From: Enterococcus florum
Lineage (GTDB): Bacteria > Bacillota > Bacilli > Lactobacillales > Enterococcaceae
Assembly: GCF_004309355.1 (NCBI RefSeq)
Contig: NZ_BJCC01000027.1
Coordinates: 1 to 64,000 of the forward strand
DNA: 64,000 nucleotides
Reading direction: 5' to 3'
Part shown: one piece after another, positions 35,301 through 45,954 of the stretch
Numbering within the stretch: the stretch's first letter is position 1
Layout: every line of letters starts with the position of its first letter
Notes under the pieces: generated by a model
The model's database searches: none
What the model saw: the letters and a program-made list of their open reading frames with translations, nothing else
Told to the model about the DNA's origin: nothing
Program-made: the position numbers and the translations under genes

Positions 35301-35780
35301 TTGAATTTCTGCCGGTGTCATCTTATTTAACAGGACTTGGTTAATAGCAATACTTTCTTTATACACACTGCTATTTTCACCCTCTCCTTCAAGGTCTCCC
35401 AAATCATAACTTATGCCTCGACGCTTGACTAGATGCAACAATGCCGCCGAAATTTCCTTCTTTGTTAGTTTCTCATGTAATCCCTTTACTCTTAAATGAT
35501 AAGGTGTGGTATCATGACATTCACTTTTATTAGGAAGCTTATAGTTAGATAACAGATTTTTCAAATCCTTTATTCGATTTTTCCTTCTTCTCAGAAGTCG
35601 CCGCGATTGACGAAAACTTCGTCTTTCTTCATTCTTAGATGCTGTCCCGCTTGAGAAAATAGAGACTCCAGATTCTAGAATTTTACCATTTTTGTTATTT
35701 ACTATTGACCATCCTACAGAAGAGATTCCGATATCCAGACCAATATTTACTGGATCATTATTTTTTACCTTTTCTGCCAT
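32370..35780 (-). CDS. cas9: Cas9, type II-A, St1Cas9-like
   Basis: This RNA-guided DNA endonuclease has 1136 aa, near the 1121 of S. thermophilus CRISPR1 Cas9. RuvC-I is NIGLDIGISS (Asp16), then comes the Arg-rich bridge helix (RRLLRRRKNRIKDL, about 60-73). RuvC-II is YLVIEMPRDD (Glu518), the HNH nuclease is FDIDHIIP (His610), and RuvC-III is HHHHAVDA (745-752, Asp751). All catalytic residues are intact. The start at 35780 has GGGGGG upstream. A longer in-frame frame would add 42 residues unrelated to Cas9. The PAM is not readable, but relatives use an NNAGAAW-like motif. Confidence 0.97.
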   Translation of the reverse strand: MAEKVKNNDPVNIGLDIGISSVGWSIVNNKNGKILESGVSIFSSGTASKNEERRSFRQSRRLLRRRKNRIKDLKNLLSNYKLPNKSECHDTTPYHLRVKGLHEKLTKKEISAALLHLVKRRGISYDLGDLEGEGENSSVYKESIAINQVLLNKMTPAEIQLERLEKYGKIRGQITDLDEDNSEVLMNVFPNAAYLKEAECLLNKQAEFHKETSSEFIDQVLKIIARKRDYFIGPGSEKSRTDYGIYRTDGTNLNNLFEILIGKDKIFPDEFRAAGNSYTAQLYNLLNDLNNLKIATLEDGKLSTEQKEQIITEVTIADRKPNMIKLIGKITNAQPCDISGYRIDRKDNPEFHSMQVYRTVRNKFLELGIEINEWPTTFLDEIGRIITLNTENGEIRRELNRLNKKYTFLTNDLIEHLLNLKVFFKIESNKKWHRFSLKTMKLLIPELLNTSKEQMTILNDLGLLHENKTNYQNTKKINVNKLTENIFNPVVKKSVKQSMDIFNELIKKYTNIDYLVIEMPRDDAEDEVEQKKQMQKFQKDNEKEKEKALQEFQELADVSDSQLKNQLYKRKKLRMKIRMWYQQHGKCLYSGKTISAEELFWNDHLFDIDHIIPASISYDDGQNNKVLCYSEMNRAKGQQTPYGFMQSGKGQGFESMRAMLKSNSRISPAKKRNLEFVKDINDIEVRKRFIARNLVDTRYASRIVLNELQQFVHSKNLGTKVTVVRGKLTSKLRDIWRLNKSRETHHHHAVDATIVAVTPMLKLWKRNAEIIPMKVNENTIDLKTGEILDEEIYKEEMYQLPYAHFIENVSLMHDKIKFHHQVDKKMNRKVSDATIYTTRLAMIGKDKQPQDYVLGKIKNIYGIEDYKKFKSIYDKDKTKFLMQQLDPKTFEKLEKIMIDYPDTIEVPQDNGKVKVVPVSPFEYYRKEHGPVTKYARKNNGPAIKSLKYYDSKLGSKIEITPKNAKNKKVVLQSLKPWRTDVYYNDKTEEYEIMGIKYSDLKYENGKYGIVNEDYQRIKMEEGVGEESEFLMSLYRGDRIKIIDTKSDEYVELLFGSRTMPNVNGYVELKPIDRSKFDSKEIVGFYGQVTPNGQFVKKFTRKGYKVLKTNTDILGNPHYISKEGKYPKNIVDTAFVD

Positions 35781-36080
35781 ATATACCCCCCATTTTGCAT
35801 TTTTTGAATGTTTTTTATACTTTCGTAAAAAATGATTTAACGATTGAATTTTATTTATTTGAAAACTTTGAGCAAAATATTTCGATTTATTTAAGAGGAT
35901 GCCCATTCTTTATTTTTCTTAGATTACTACATACCGTCGTAGAACTTACGATAAGGTTTGAAAAGATTTTAGAATAAGAAAAATCCCTTAAGTAGTTGAA
36001 CATTTCTTTTCCTACTTAACTGTTTCACTTCTTTCTTTTTTACTCAATTACTACTTCGCAAAGAAAATCTCTTGGATAAT

Positions 36081-36190
36081 CAAAAAACGTTACTGCTTAA
36101 TTTGAGAATACAAATTTGAATTTACTCATCCTAATTATTTCGAAAGTATTTGTATAATTGATTTCTTTTGTGCATTTGAAAGTATAAAGA
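36081..36190 (-). repeat. two decayed CRISPR repeats upstream of cas9
   Basis: Copy A (36081-36117) contains CGTTACTG and TTGAGAATACAAA, that is 22 of the last 29 repeat bases with one inserted base. Copy B (36146-36190) contains TGATTTCTT and GAAAGTATAAA, about 25 of 36 with a 10-base insertion in the middle. Aligned at the same repeat position, they are 65 bp apart, against 66 in the array, and have the array's orientation. A weaker third copy with TTTCTTGA lies near 36218-36253. They look like a relic or mini-array. Confidence 0.65.
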
Positions 36191-36270
36191 ATATAATCTA
36201 ATTTTACCAATCCACTTTCAAAAATGAAACAGCTTTCTTGATATAGTAATCTTATGGTCTTCCACACAAA

Positions 36271-36310
36271 AAACTCTCAGAACGCTTGTATAACGTCCTG
36301 AGAGTTTCAT
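36271..36310. terminator. hairpin, possible bidirectional terminator
   Basis: AAACTCTCAG-ACG and CGT-CTGAGAGTTT (one mismatch) flank CTTGTATAA, with A-rich and T-rich ends on opposite sides. It would insulate the cas locus from upstream transcription. Confidence 0.6.
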
Positions 36311-36569
36311 TTTAATTCTAACCCACACTGCCTTCCACTTAGAGTTCCAGGTGTCAGTATTGGAAATTTACTGTCATTTCGACGACTATTGGAAGTAGTT
36401 CAGATAGAAGTATATCAATAAAAATCACAGGAAATAAATAATACCGATGTAAGTTTCGGTGTAAAAAAATTGGGGCACATAGGAAAGAGGATCAATGAAT
36501 TTAATCGGACATGAGCGATAATAGTCTGATCCTTAATCATTTATAATTAACCTCGCATCTGCTCAGTTG

Positions 36570-36640
36570 AACTCTACTTTTGATATGCGAAATAAATCTT
36601 TTTCACCTATCAAAAGTAGAGTTTTATTTGCTATGATTTT
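36570..36640 (+). terminator. hairpin with 16-bp stem
   Basis: AACTCTACTTTTGATA and TATCAAAAGTAGAGTT pair around a 22-nt loop, followed by TTATTT on the plus strand. No plus-strand gene is seen before it, so it may end an unrecognised transcript or be a relic. Confidence 0.55.
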
Positions 36641-36665
36641 TTTGAGCGTTCTCTCATCGAAAAAA

Positions 36666-37118
36666 TTATCTAAATATTAATTCAGCCTGATAGTCACATC
36701 GGTCATATTCTATACGATCAACAAATACTTCTTTAAATCCAAATTTTTCATATAAATGAATGGCCGGTTTTAACTTCTTGTTGGAAACCAATGTAATTTT
36801 TTTAGCTTGTTTCTCTCTAGCGTAATCAATACACGCCTTGAATACAGCACTTCCAGCACCATTTCCTTGATACTTTTCGTCCGTCGCAAGTTTTGCCACT
36901 TCCCATGTCTCTTCATCAGTTGGTATGATCATACACGTTGCTAGCACATTGTCATCCTCAATCGCGAAGTAGATCATCGCACCTTTTTCCAAATAAGCAT
37001 CGACATGTTCGATTATTTCTCTATCCTCATCTTCCAAAGAAAAATATTTTTCTATCCACGCGATATTTAGATCAACGAAGGCTTGCTTAAATTTTTCATG
37101 ATACTGTCTGATGATCAT
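36666..37118 (-). CDS. GNAT-family N-acetyltransferase
   Basis: This Gcn5-related acetyltransferase has 150 aa. The acetyl-CoA-binding motif A is seen as ATDEKYQGNGAGSAVFKACI, with the Q/R-x-x-G-x-G/A turn, followed by NKKLKPAIHLYEKFGFKEV (motif B). The substrate is not identifiable. It lies 17 nt after the DUF2000 gene and shares its promoter, divergent from a LysR regulator. Confidence 0.85.
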   Translation of the reverse strand: MIIRQYHEKFKQAFVDLNIAWIEKYFSLEDEDREIIEHVDAYLEKGAMIYFAIEDDNVLATCMIIPTDEETWEVAKLATDEKYQGNGAGSAVFKACIDYAREKQAKKITLVSNKKLKPAIHLYEKFGFKEVFVDRIEYDRCDYQAELIFR

Positions 37119-37135
37119 ATCTGTTTCCCCCTAGC

Positions 37136-37540
37136 CTATTTATGCAATTCAAATCCTTTGAATAGCTTATCAACATGTGTTTTCTTTCCTCTAAGGGCGA
37201 CACCAACTAGATTCAAATCGCCTTCATGAATATCCGCTATGACTGCCCGATTGTCTTCATCGTTGTAAGTCGTAAACAATTCTTCCGTATATATCGTACT
37301 AACCACTTGCTTACTCCGACTTTTATTTAATAATTGAAGCATCTTTTCTCCATTAGAAGAGTAAATCATGATGGGTTGTTTTGACATTGGTAAATACTCA
37401 TTTCCGTCTTTGTCTCTATATACCTCACCAATAATGTCTTGCGTTCCTGCGATTCCACTCATTAAAAAAGCAGTCACATTTAGTTTTTGCCACATTTCCA
37501 AATCTTCACGTAAAACAATACTTATTTTTGTATCAAACAT
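37136..37540 (-). CDS. DUF2000-family protein
   Basis: This small protein (134 aa) begins FDTKISIVLREDLEMWQKLN and has the segment MSGIAGTQDIIGE, both typical of DUF2000. The family has no settled role. I chose the ATG at 37540 with AGGTG upstream. It is the first gene of a two-gene unit with the GNAT acetyltransferase, opposite the LysR gene, which is the usual layout of a LysR target. Confidence 0.7.
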   Translation of the reverse strand: MFDTKISIVLREDLEMWQKLNVTAFLMSGIAGTQDIIGEVYRDKDGNEYLPMSKQPIMIYSSNGEKMLQLLNKSRSKQVVSTIYTEELFTTYNDEDNRAVIADIHEGDLNLVGVALRGKKTHVDKLFKGFELHK

Positions 37541-37627
37541 AACCAACACCTACTTTCTTTCAAATCAAGTCGATGATCGAACGATTGCGATCAATAAACT
37601 TACATGTTAGTATAACTTGAGATAAAT

Positions 37628-37665
37628 ATTGAATCAAATCGAATTATTCGTTTGCTTGATTCAAT
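37628..37665. promoter_or_regulatory. nested dyads in the lysR/DUF2000 intergenic region
   Basis: ATTGAATCAA (37628-37637) and TTGATTCAAT (37656-37665) are perfect inverted arms. Inside them CGAATTATTCG (37640-37650) is another dyad. They lie just upstream of the LysR start and are the best LysR-binding candidate. Confidence 0.6.
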
Positions 37666-37686
37666 TAAATTGAACTGGAGAAGATT

Positions 37687-38574
37687 ATGGAACTAAAAAA
37701 CTTATACACGATCAAAAAAATCGTTGAAACAGGCAGTTATCAAAAAACAGCTCACGCACTGAATTACGCCCAATCAACGATCACGTTTCAAGTTCAACAA
37801 ATCGAACGAGAACTTGACATACAATTATTTGAAAAAAAAGGAAAACGAATGGTCTTGTCACAAGCAGGGAAAGAAGTCTTTCCGTTAATTACACAGGTAC
37901 TCGACTCTTCTGAGAAGCTTGCTTCTTATAACCACTCTAAAACTGATTTGCATGGCTCTTTAAAAATTGCTTTACCAGAATCATTGATTACCTATAAAAT
38001 GCAGCCGATACTCAAAGCATTCAAAGAAAAAGCCCCTTTCGTTCACTTATCGCTGCAAGTAATGAATTGCTATAAGATTTACGATGAAATGATGAACGGA
38101 ACGATTGATCTTGCTATCCACTATGATGTCAAAAAATACTCACCAAATATTCGCACGAAAGAAATCGCTTCGTATCCACTTACCCTCATCTCTTCACCTT
38201 TGCTAGATGACGCAGAGAGGGATTTTACTAAGGCTAATCAAAAGAAGGCGATTTGTCATATCCAAAATGATACGAATGCACTGTATTTAAAAATCTTTAA
38301 TCAATATCTCAAGGAAAAGAAGATCATATTAGAAACAGAAATGGAGCTTTGGAGCATTGAATCTATCAAACGAAGTGTGGAGAGCAATTTAGGTATCGCC
38401 TTTCTTCCAAGATTTACGGTAGAAGAAGAGTTGGCAAATAGAAAGTTGATTGAACTTGAAACGGATCTATCTGAAACAAACTTTACTGCTATCTATGCTC
38501 TGAATTCTAATCGATGGATGAGTCCAGAATTAGAGCTATTCACAAAGATTTTAGATGAATACTTTACTGTTTGA
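37687..38574 (+). CDS. LysR-family transcriptional regulator
   Basis: This regulator has 295 aa. The N-terminal winged HTH is residues 1-60 (SYQKTAHALNYAQSTITFQV recognition region). The substrate-binding domain follows from about residue 90 (LHGSLKIALPESL). It diverges from DUF2000-GNAT and probably controls them. RBS CTGGAGAAG. Confidence 0.9.
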   Translation: MELKNLYTIKKIVETGSYQKTAHALNYAQSTITFQVQQIERELDIQLFEKKGKRMVLSQAGKEVFPLITQVLDSSEKLASYNHSKTDLHGSLKIALPESLITYKMQPILKAFKEKAPFVHLSLQVMNCYKIYDEMMNGTIDLAIHYDVKKYSPNIRTKEIASYPLTLISSPLLDDAERDFTKANQKKAICHIQNDTNALYLKIFNQYLKEKKIILETEMELWSIESIKRSVESNLGIAFLPRFTVEEELANRKLIELETDLSETNFTAIYALNSNRWMSPELELFTKILDEYFTV

Positions 38575-38892
38575 AATTTTCATATGTATTTTAATAGTTC
38601 AGAAAATAAGATAATCATCCACTATTCATTTTTGTTGTATTGAAAGTTCTAATGTTAAGATTTGTTTCATCACTCTGTTCATTCCATTTTCTCGATTGTT
38701 CAGCCAACTTTTTTCAATTAATTTTTGATCATTTTTAGAAAGGTTATGTAGATACCTAAAATCCCAAATATCGTTCGTTCATAATATTCATGACTAATAA
38801 ACGTGGGTATCACACAAAAATGATTGAAGATACTGACGAGAAATTTTCTCAACAGCTAGGATGTTAAAGGTTCGGGTCACAGCGTAAAATGT
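38575..38892. other. AT-rich gap with a possible gene remnant
   Basis: No intact gene is seen. On the minus strand the frame 38778-38626 is open for 50 codons and reads as plausible protein (for example WDFRYLHNLSKNDQKLIEKS), ending at a TGA, but it has no start codon or ribosome site. It may be the tail of a lost gene. The family is unknown. Confidence 0.3.
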
Positions 38893-38941
38893 AAAAAAAG
38901 AAAGATCTGAGAATGCTGGTATATCAACATTCTCAGACCTT
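38893..38941 (-). terminator. Rho-independent terminator of the suf operon
   Basis: On the minus strand GGTCTGAGAATG and CATTCTCAGATC pair, followed by TTTCTTTTTTT. It lies just after the sufB stop. Confidence 0.9.
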
Positions 38942-38950
38942 TAAAATCAA

Positions 38951-40345
38951 TTATCCTACAGAACCTTCCATCTCAAACTGAATCAAGCGATTCAATTCAA
39001 CGGCATATTCCATCGGCAGCTCTTTCGTAAATGGTTCAACAAATCCCATAACGATCATTTCTGTCGCTTCCTGTTCGGAAATGCCACGACTCATCAAGTA
39101 ATACAATTGCTCCTCAGAGATTTTGGAAACTTTCGCTTCATGCTCCAGAGAAACATTGCCGTTCATGATTTCGTTGTATGGAATCGTATCTGAACGAGAA
39201 ATATCATCCATGATAATCGTATCGCACTCTATATGGCTGAATGATCCTTCGCTATCACGAGTAAAACGAACCGTTCCGCGATAGTCTACCGCTCCGCCAT
39301 CTTTAGCAATCGATTTAGAAACGATCGAACTCGACGTGTTTGGCGCATTATGGATCATACGGGCCCCATTGTCCAATACGATGTTTTTGCCAGCGACTGC
39401 GATAGACAGCATCGTTCCGCGAGCACCTTTTCCATTCATGTAAACACTTGGGTACTTCATTGTAACCTTGGAACCCAAGTTCCCGTCTACCCACTCCATC
39501 GTGGCATTTTCTTGCGCTTGTCCACGTTTGGTTTCTAAACTGTATACATTGTTTGACCAGTTTTGAATCGTTGTATAACGACAATACCCGTCTTTTTTGA
39601 CAAAGACCTCTACTACGGCAGCATGCAAGCTGTCAGAAGAGTAAGTCGGTGCTGTACAGCCTTCCACATAATTGATGCTGGCACCTTCGTCAACGATAAT
39701 CAATGTCCGCTCAAATTGTCCCGTGTTGGCTGCATTGATTCGGAAGTATGATTGAATCGGGATATCCGTTTGAACGCCCTTTGGTACGTAAATAAACGTT
39801 CCGCCTGACCAGGCAGCAGAGTTCAATGCGGCCAATTTATTATCTGATGGTGGTACCAAGGTTCCAAAATATTCTTTGAATAATTCTGGGTATTCTTTCA
39901 AGGCTGAATCCGTATCGGTAAAAACGATGCCCAATTTTTCGAACTCATCCTTCATATTATGGTACACAACCTCTGATTCATACTGAGCGGAAGCCCCTGC
40001 CAAATAAGCTCGCTCTGCTTCAGGGATTCCTAAACGTTCAAAGGTCGTTTTGATTTCTTCTGGGACATCATCCCAATCACGAGCTGGTTTATTGCTGGAC
40101 TTAATATAGTAATTGATCTTATTGAAATCCAAATCGGATAGATCTGGTCCATAATCGGGCATTTCTAATTTGTAGAATGTTTCTAACGACTTCAAACGGA
40201 AGTTCAACATCCATTCGGGTTCTCCCTTGACACGGGAGATTTCGCGAATGACTTCTTCTGACAAGCCTTCTCCTGTCGTAAAGACGGGTTTAACGTCATC
40301 ATGGAAGCCAAATTGATATTCTTCTTGTAATTCAGGTACGCTCAT
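38951..40345 (-). CDS. sufB: Fe-S cluster assembly scaffold SufB
   Basis: SufB (464 aa) is the core scaffold on which the Fe-S cluster forms in the SufBC2D complex. Family blocks are [31 protein letters not shown] and [22 protein letters not shown], with the conserved Cys in the last. It ends with the [10 protein letters not shown] motif shared with SufD. It is the last gene of sufCDSUB, 12 nt after sufU. Confidence 0.97.
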   Translation of the reverse strand: MSVPELQEEYQFGFHDDVKPVFTTGEGLSEEVIREISRVKGEPEWMLNFRLKSLETFYKLEMPDYGPDLSDLDFNKINYYIKSSNKPARDWDDVPEEIKTTFERLGIPEAERAYLAGASAQYESEVVYHNMKDEFEKLGIVFTDTDSALKEYPELFKEYFGTLVPPSDNKLAALNSAAWSGGTFIYVPKGVQTDIPIQSYFRINAANTGQFERTLIIVDEGASINYVEGCTAPTYSSDSLHAAVVEVFVKKDGYCRYTTIQNWSNNVYSLETKRGQAQENATMEWVDGNLGSKVTMKYPSVYMNGKGARGTMLSIAVAGKNIVLDNGARMIHNAPNTSSSIVSKSIAKDGGAVDYRGTVRFTRDSEGSFSHIECDTIIMDDISRSDTIPYNEIMNGNVSLEHEAKVSKISEEQLYYLMSRGISEQEATEMIVMGFVEPFTKELPMEYAVELNRLIQFEMEGSVG

Positions 40346-40356
40346 AATTCCCGCTC

Positions 40357-43329
<2,973 letters not shown>

Positions 43330-43341
43330 TTATCTTGCCTC

Positions 43342-44112
43342 CTACACTTCTTCTTTATATTCGATACCTAATTCAGCTGAGATTCCAGCATAACCTTCAG
43401 CTTCTAAGCGTTTTGCTAATTCTGCATCGCCAGTCAAAACAATTTTCCCATCCATCATAATATGAACGATGTCTGGCACGATGTAGTTTAATAAACGTTG
43501 GTAATGCGTAATGATCAATGCCCCGAAGTTTTCTCCACGCATCGCATTGATACCTTTTGAAACCACCTTTAGAGCGTCAATGTCCAGTCCGGAATCAATC
43601 TCATCTAAAATAGCAAAAGTCGGTTCGATCATCAACAATTGAAGAATCTCGTTGCGTTTTTTTTCACCACCAGAAAACCCTTCATTCAAATAACGTTCCG
43701 CCATCTCTTCCGGCATATTCAACAGTTCCATTTTTTTATCTAGTTTTTTTAAAAAATTCATAACAGAAATTTTGTCTTCTTCCTCACGTCCAGCGTTCAT
43801 TGCCGCCCGCATAAATTCAGCATTGCTGATGCCCGGAATCTCACTAGGGTATTGCATGGCCAAGAACAAGCCTAAACGTGCACGTTCATCTACTTCCAGA
43901 TCCAACACGTTGGTTCCGTCAAATATGATTTCTCCTTGCGTTACTTCATAATTGGGATTTCCCATAATCGCAGCGGATAAGGTCGACTTTCCTGTACCAT
44001 TTGGCCCCATGATGGCATGGATTTCTCCCGTTTTCATGGTTAAGTTGACACCTTTTAGGATCTCTTTATCTTCAATAGACACATGCAAATCTTTAATTTC
44101 TAAAACAGACAT
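43342..44112 (-). CDS. sufC: Fe-S assembly ATPase SufC
   Basis: SufC (256 aa) is the ABC-type ATPase that drives the SufBC2D scaffold. Walker A is GPNGTGKST, the signature is FSGGEKKRNEI, Walker B is FAILDEIDSGLDIDAL. The ATG at 44112 has GGAGGG at 6 nt. It is the first gene of sufCDSUB. Confidence 0.97.
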   Translation of the reverse strand: MSVLEIKDLHVSIEDKEILKGVNLTMKTGEIHAIMGPNGTGKSTLSAAIMGNPNYEVTQGEIIFDGTNVLDLEVDERARLGLFLAMQYPSEIPGISNAEFMRAAMNAGREEEDKISVMNFLKKLDKKMELLNMPEEMAERYLNEGFSGGEKKRNEILQLLMIEPTFAILDEIDSGLDIDALKVVSKGINAMRGENFGALIITHYQRLLNYIVPDIVHIMMDGKIVLTGDAELAKRLEAEGYAGISAELGIEYKEEV

Positions 44113-44216
44113 GAAATTCCCTCCAAAATATTTTTTCGTTCTCACCTATTTTAGACTAATTGAGAATGTAATTCAAATGGATTCCGCAACTTTCTATTTT
44201 AAAATGCAAATTTTAT

Positions 44217-44231
44217 TTAGAATCATTATCA
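44217..44231. promoter_or_regulatory. Fur/PerR-like box upstream of sufC
   Basis: On the minus strand TGATAATGATTCTAA matches the PerR box TTATAATNATTATAA at 13 of 15 positions and the Fur 7-1-7 box less well. It is about 105 bp upstream of sufC, in the promoter region. Oxidative or iron control of suf is plausible but not shown. Confidence 0.45.
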
Positions 44232-44354
44232 AATTAGGAAGAATAAAAAATTCTTAATTTGACAAGTGAGGATTCAAAAGTGGAAAAAGCAGGTTTCTTT
44301 TTCATTTCACCCCTCTTTTCACATTTCCAAAGCTATTTCAACAAATAATTGAAT

Positions 44355-44397
44355 CTAAAAAAACATGCAATCAGCTTTATCCACCAATTGCATGTTT
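44355..44397 (-). terminator. Rho-independent terminator after metQ
   Basis: AAACATGCAAT and ATTGCATGTTT (44387-44397 and 44361-44371) pair on the minus strand and are followed by TTTTTTT. Confidence 0.88.
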
Positions 44398-44406
44398 CAT
44401 AGTCAT

Positions 44407-45249
44407 TTATTCAGAGACAGGTTTTACTGAGCCATCCCATTTTTCCAAGATCCAGTCTTGTACCTCTTTGTCGTGCAGCACGTTAATCAGTTTTTTGATG
44501 CGCTCGTCATCCTTGTCTTCGGTGCGAACAGCAAGAATATTCACATATGGAGAATTATCGCTTTCCAATAAAACCGCATCTTTTACTGGATTCAAATCAG
44601 CTCCATAAGCAAAGTTGGCATTGATCGCTACTAAATCTCCCTCTTCATTGTTGTATGCAGAGGTCAATAACGCGGGGTCCACATTATGTTCGAATTTTAA
44701 ATTCTTAGGATTTTCAGAAATATCATCAAATGTTGCCGTGTTCAAATCCACGCCGTCTTTTACTTTAACCAAGTCAGCATTTTGCAGAATCGTAATAATA
44801 CGGCCCCAGTCGGATTCAGAACTTGAAGTAACTATCGTGGCGCCCTCCTTCAGATCCTTGATGTCTTTGATTTTTTTCGAGTACAAGCCCATTGGTTCGA
44901 TATGAACACCGCCTGCATCGGTGAATTTGTAGTCATTTTCTTCAACAGCTTTTTCAAAGAATGGCTTGTGCTGGAAGTAGTTGGCATCGATGTCTCCATC
45001 TGCCAATGCTTTATTCGGCAAAACATAGTCATCAAAGTTCTTGATTTCCAGATCGATTCCTTCTTTTTCCAACAATGGTTTTACATGATCTAAAATTTCT
45101 GCGTGTGGTGCTGGAGAAGCGCCGACGGTCAATTTCTGATTCGCATCACCAGAGCTGCTGTCTCCTGTTGCATCATTGCCTCCGCCGCAAGCTGCCAAAC
45201 CGATCGTTGCAAAAGCAACGGTTGCTAATAAAAATAATCTTTTCTTCAT
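44407..45249 (-). CDS. metQ: methionine ABC transporter substrate-binding lipoprotein
   Basis: MetQ (280 aa) is an NlpA-family lipoprotein. The signal peptide ends in a lipobox LAACGGG, with Cys21 as the lipidated residue. The mature part has the family blocks VGASPAPHAEIL and NYFQHKPF. It binds methionine outside the cell for MetNI. It is the third gene of metNIQ, behind a T-box. Confidence 0.95.
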   Translation of the reverse strand: MKKRLFLLATVAFATIGLAACGGGNDATGDSSSGDANQKLTVGASPAPHAEILDHVKPLLEKEGIDLEIKNFDDYVLPNKALADGDIDANYFQHKPFFEKAVEENDYKFTDAGGVHIEPMGLYSKKIKDIKDLKEGATIVTSSSESDWGRIITILQNADLVKVKDGVDLNTATFDDISENPKNLKFEHNVDPALLTSAYNNEEGDLVAINANFAYGADLNPVKDAVLLESDNSPYVNILAVRTEDKDDERIKKLINVLHDKEVQDWILEKWDGSVKPVSE

Positions 45250-45267
45250 TTTAATTCCCCCTGTTTT

Positions 45268-45954
45268 TTATCGTTTATCTGTTTTCTTCGTCAAAAAGTC
45301 GCCGACTCCCTGAACGATAAACACAATGATTAAAATAATAACTGTTGCTACTAAAGTAACGGTGTAATTTCCCCGCTGATAGCCTTCTTGCCAAGCCAGT
45401 GCGCCTAGCCCGCCGGCTCCAATCGCTCCTGCCATTGCTGTAAATCCGATCATCGAAACAGAAGTGACCGTCAAGCCAGAAATCAATGCAGGCAAGCTTT
45501 CTGGAATCAATACCTTTCGAATGGTCTCCCAATAGCTGGCACCCATCGCATCTGCCGCTTCCAGCACACCGCTGTCGACTTCGCGAAAGGCGATCTCCAC
45601 AAGTCTTGCGTAAAATGGAGCAGCTGATAATACCAGAGCCGGAATAGCTGCCTTCGCACCTAGCATGGTACCAACCAACGCCTTAGTAAAAGGAATGATC
45701 AGCACCATCAGGATCATAAACGGTGTAGAACGAAACACATTGCTGAGAATAGAAACAATTCCATACAATAGGCTGCGTCCCGTGGAATGTTTTCGGCCTA
45801 AAGTATACAACGCCAGTCCCAGCAATAATCCGATCACGAACACGATCACCATAGAGATCACCGTCATGAACAGTGTATCGTAAATGGCCTGCTGCAATGT
45901 CGTCAGATCCACCTGCTGAAAATTCAAATACGTCTCTGAAAAGCTCCTATCCAC
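45268..45954 (-). CDS. metI: methionine ABC transporter permease
   Basis: MetI (228 aa) is the membrane permease of the importer, with about five membrane segments. The EAA loop, which contacts MetN, is seen as VLEAADAMGASYWETIRKVLIPE. It overlaps metN by 8 nt. Confidence 0.95.
   Translation of the reverse strand: MDRSFSETYLNFQQVDLTTLQQAIYDTLFMTVISMVIVFVIGLLLGLALYTLGRKHSTGRSLLYGIVSILSNVFRSTPFMILMVLIIPFTKALVGTMLGAKAAIPALVLSAAPFYARLVEIAFREVDSGVLEAADAMGASYWETIRKVLIPESLPALISGLTVTSVSMIGFTAMAGAIGAGGLGALAWQEGYQRGNYTVTLVATVIILIIVFIVQGVGDFLTKKTDKR

Larger units (their letters stand above)
35781..36665. other. gap upstream of cas9 with decayed repeats and candidate promoters
   Basis: No protein gene is seen. 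A possible proximal cas promoter on the minus strand is TTGCTC (35870-35875), 16 bp, TAAAAT (35848-35853). A distal one is TTGGTA (36205-36210), 18 bp, TATACT (36181-36186). The decayed CRISPR repeats and two hairpins are listed separately. Between 36311 and 36565 I see nothing recognisable apart from CGGTGTAAAAAA near 36454. Confidence 0.45.

Noticed and set aside
36036-36064. Partial match between the spacer-like 28-mer (36118-36145) and a nearby site followed by AAAGAAA, a PAM-like motif
   Set aside because: The shared part is only about 8 bases and the bases next to the PAM do not match, so self-targeting is not supported.
38626-38778. Open minus-strand frame of 50 codons
   Set aside because: It lacks a start codon and ribosome site. 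It is recorded only as a possible remnant.
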